From the NCBI GenBank assembly GCA_012523875.1, contig JAAYSW010000028.1:1-7740 (forward strand): a DNA stretch of 7,740 nt, written 5' to 3'. The notes beneath the pieces are model-generated. The model was given only the letters and a program-made list of their open reading frames with translations. It searched no databases and was not told where the DNA came from. Positions 6,137 to 7,740 of this stretch are shown piece after piece. How positions within the stretch are numbered: position 1 is the stretch's first letter; each line of letters begins with the position of its first letter. The DNA comes from Clostridiales bacterium (GTDB lineage: Bacteria; Bacillota; Clostridia; Oscillospirales; Ruminococcaceae). Both the position numbers and the translations under genes were made by a program.

Positions 6137-6376
6137 CTAGTCTTTTAGTTCACTCATGCAAACTGCACAAATACACTTAGTTTTGAAGTCGCCTAAATCT
6201 TCGTTACTTCCACAGAATACACATGAAGATTTATACTTTTTAAGTATGATTGAATCTTGGTCCACATAAATTTCTAGGGCATCTTTCTCAGCAATATCAA
6301 GTGTTCGTCTTAACTCGATTGGAAGAACGATTCTACCTAGTTCGTCGATTTTTCTTACGATTCCTGTTGATTTCAT
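6137..6376 (-). CDS. AbrB/SpoVT-family transition-state regulator with C-terminal cysteine cluster
   Basis: This is a small DNA-binding protein of 79 residues. Residues 1-48 form the swapped-hairpin AbrB domain, with the near-invariant GIVRKIDELGRIVLPIELRR (5-24). Family members bind AT-rich promoters as dimers or tetramers and repress stationary-phase and sporulation genes. The C-terminus, unlike the AbrB tail of B. subtilis, carries C52-x2-C55 and C68-x-C70-x2-C73, a possible zinc or redox site; I recall such CxxC pairs from clostridial AbrB homologues. The ATG is supported by AGGAGGAG (6383-6390) at 6 bases. It is a single-gene unit with its own promoter and terminator, divergent from spmA, so it may act on sporulation timing; that link is inference. 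Clostridia often carry several AbrB paralogues, so it cannot be equated with abrB or spoVT. Confidence 0.92.
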   Translation of the reverse strand: MKSTGIVRKIDELGRIVLPIELRRTLDIAEKDALEIYVDQDSIILKKYKSSCVFCGSNEDLGDFKTKCICAVCMSELKD

Positions 6377-6441
6377 TTAAAACTCCTCCTAATTCTTATT
6401 TATATTGAGTTTATCGTACAAAGTTTCCATTTACTACATCA

Positions 6442-6471
6442 AGTATACATCTTTTCGACCTGATTTGTCAA
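6442..6471 (-). promoter_or_regulatory. Promoter of the AbrB-like gene
   Basis: On the minus strand -35 TTGACA (6466-6471) and -10 TATACT (6442-6447) are 18 bases apart, a strong vegetative-type promoter. Transcription should start near 6435, about 58 bases before the ATG. Beyond it, at 6484-6508, is a run of A and T tracts of the kind AbrB proteins favour, so autoregulation is possible but not shown. Confidence 0.75.
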
Positions 6472-6499
6472 GCGTTTTTAAGGATTTTTTAAAATTTTT

Positions 6500-6527
6500 T
6501 AATATTTTACCATTTATGCAATAGAAT
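6500..6527 (+). promoter_or_regulatory. Possible sigma-E-like promoter of spmAB
   Basis: TAATATT (6500-6506) fits the sigma-E -35 pattern KMATATT. AATAGAAT (6520-6527) matches six of eight bases of the -10 CATACAAT, with a spacing of 13, one short of the usual 14-15. A second -10-like octamer, CATATAGT, is at 6549-6556 without a good -35. In DNA this AT-rich such matches are weak evidence. The reason to look is that B. subtilis spmA and spmB are expressed in the mother cell during sporulation. Confidence 0.3.
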
Positions 6528-6643
6528 TATGTTTTTTTGTGCATTTTTCATATAGTTTAACCAATTTTATAAGCATTTTTACCATGTCAGTTTAAATTGA
6601 TACTGCTTTAAAGTGAATATTTGTAACGGAGAGTGTAGAAAAA

Positions 6644-7228
6644 ATGATGAAGTTTGTGTTCGGATTTATGATTATTGCAGCTGTCTTTTTTGGAATTGCA
6701 TCTGGAAATATTGATGGAGTATCCAATGCTGTATTACAAGAAGGTGTAAATGCGATTGAGCTATCACTGTATATGCTTGGCGGGATGTGTGTTTGGGGCG
6801 GAATATTAAAGATTGCTGAAAAAGCTGGAATAACAAAAATGTTATCTGTATTTTTTAAACCAATAGCAAAGCTTCTATTTAAAGACCTTGATTTTAACGG
6901 CAAGGCATATAAGGCTATATCTATGAATGTTATAGCAAATATACTTGGGCTAGGTAATGCAGCTACTCCCTTTGGTCTAGAAGCTATGAAGGAGCTTGAA
7001 AAAGAAGAAAAATTATCAGGCATTGCTTCTGACAATATGGTGGTTTTTGCTGTCTTAAACACTGCGTCAATAACATTAATTCCGACCACCGTCGCTATGC
7101 TTAGGCTAAAGCATGGCTCTCCCTATCCCCTTGATGTATTGCCTGTGATTTTGCTAAATTCACTGATATCTTTAACTGTAGCAATTATACTCGCCAAAAT
7201 AATAAATTCTATAAGGAGAAAAAAATGA
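6644..7228 (+). CDS. spmA: Spore maturation protein A
   Basis: SpmA is a polytopic membrane protein needed, with SpmB, for proper dehydration of the spore core in Bacillus and Clostridium; its molecular activity is not settled. The 194 residues match the family. A hydrophobic N-terminal segment (about 3-21) is followed by a Gate/nucleoside-recognition domain, with membrane segments near 40-55, 93-104, 131-150 and 164-187. The most diagnostic stretch is MNVIANILGLGNAATPFGLE (94-113), and the tail is basic (RRKK). GGAGAG (6628-6633) lies 10 bases before the first ATG; a second ATG follows immediately at 6647. Its stop codon overlaps the spmB start, giving a coupled pair. dacB, which precedes spmA in B. 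subtilis, is absent; here the upstream neighbour is the divergent AbrB-like gene. Confidence 0.93.
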   Translation: MMKFVFGFMIIAAVFFGIASGNIDGVSNAVLQEGVNAIELSLYMLGGMCVWGGILKIAEKAGITKMLSVFFKPIAKLLFKDLDFNGKAYKAISMNVIANILGLGNAATPFGLEAMKELEKEEKLSGIASDNMVVFAVLNTASITLIPTTVAMLRLKHGSPYPLDVLPVILLNSLISLTVAIILAKIINSIRRKK

Positions 7229-7740
7229 ATTTATCATCATATATACTACCCATTTTTATAGGATTAATACTTATTATAGGATTATTTAAACGTGTTGATG
7301 TTTTTAGTGAATTTATTGCGGGAGCAAAGCAAAACCTAAAGGTAGGCGTTGAGATATTGCCAACGCTAATTGCACTTATGACGGCAATAGGGATGTTTAA
7401 GGCATCGGGTGGGTTGGAATTAATAACCACAGCAGTTACTCCAGTGATTAATAGGCTTGGTTTCCCTGCTGAATGTGTCGCATTAGCATTAATCCGTCCT
7501 ATATCAGGTAGTGGTGCTTTAGCTGTATTTGAATCAATATTAAGCGATTGTGGTCCTGATAGCTTGGCTGGTCGTGTAGCAAGTGTTATGCTCGGCTCAA
7601 CTGAAACAACATTTTATACCATTGCAGTATATTATAGCGTAACTAAAATCAAAAAAACTCGCCATACTTTATTATGTTCATTATCTGGGGATTTAACAGG
7701 ATTTATTTTTAGTGCATTGCTTGTAAGGCTGTTTTTTGTC
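7225..7740 (+). CDS. spmB: Spore maturation protein B (3' end beyond the window)
   Basis: This frame stays open to the window edge and gives 172 residues without a stop, close to the usual SpmB length of 170-180, so only a few codons are probably missing. It starts with ATG at 7225-7227, sharing ATGA with the spmA stop (TGA at 7226-7228). AAGGAG (7213-7218) is at 6 bases, inside the spmA 3' end. The protein begins MNLSSYILPIFIGLILIIGL, a membrane segment. It then shows the Gate-domain features typical of SpmB, including ALIRPISGSGALAVFES near residues 88-104 and MLGSTETTFYTIAVYYS near 122-138, and ends in another hydrophobic segment. It works with SpmA in spore-core dehydration and heat resistance. 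The four-base overlap indicates translational coupling and roughly equal production of the two proteins. Confidence 0.93.
   Translation, partial: MNLSSYILPIFIGLILIIGLFKRVDVFSEFIAGAKQNLKVGVEILPTLIALMTAIGMFKASGGLELITTAVTPVINRLGFPAECVALALIRPISGSGALAVFESILSDCGPDSLAGRVASVMLGSTETTFYTIAVYYSVTKIKKTRHTLLCSLSGDLTGFIFSALLVRLFFV

Noticed and set aside
6592..7089. Open frame of 165 codons antisense to spmA
   Set aside because: The opposite strand encodes a clear SpmA with family motifs and a ribosome binding site. The antisense frame shows no recognisable domain and is a shadow.

Overview
The window reads as ordinary chromosome of a low-GC, spore-forming member of the Clostridia. The evidence is AT-rich DNA with strong Shine-Dalgarno sites, a class III glutamine synthetase, an AbrB-family regulator with the cysteine-bearing C-terminus seen in clostridia, and a spmA-spmB pair. 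No species can be named from the sequence alone. No mobile element, CRISPR array, tRNA or rRNA was found, and no wholly new system is evident. The most unusual points are regulatory.

Layout. On the plus strand, thiD (6-779; hydroxymethylpyrimidine phosphate kinase, thiamine synthesis) faces a minus-strand threonine operon. That operon runs from a promoter near 3543-3572 through a small ACT-domain protein of the PheB/UPF0735 type (3029-3472), hom (homoserine dehydrogenase, 1793-3013) and thrB (homoserine kinase, 891-1778). The intercistronic gaps are only 15 and 14 bases. Two strong hairpins at 787-853 end the operon. thrC and an aspartokinase gene are not in the window.

Divergent from this operon, across a 385-base non-coding stretch, is glnN (3858-5960), encoding a 700-residue type III glutamine synthetase. 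Its leader carries a long hairpin with a U-rich tail directly before the ribosome binding site. A smaller hexaloop hairpin competes for the same bases. This looks like a transcription attenuator, possibly of the ANTAR antitermination type.

After a glnN terminator (5975-6014) comes a minus-strand gene for a 79-residue AbrB/SpoVT-like DNA-binding protein (6137-6376), with its own promoter and terminator. Divergent from it are spmA (6644-7228) and spmB (7225-7740, cut by the window edge), which overlap by four bases and encode membrane proteins of spore-core maturation. A weak sigma-E-like site lies upstream of spmA.

The genes form separate modules (thiamine, threonine, nitrogen assimilation, transition-state regulation, sporulation) rather than one pathway. 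The clearest functional link is within the threonine operon. There, the regulatory ACT tail of Hom appears shortened, while a separate ACT protein is made from the first cistron.
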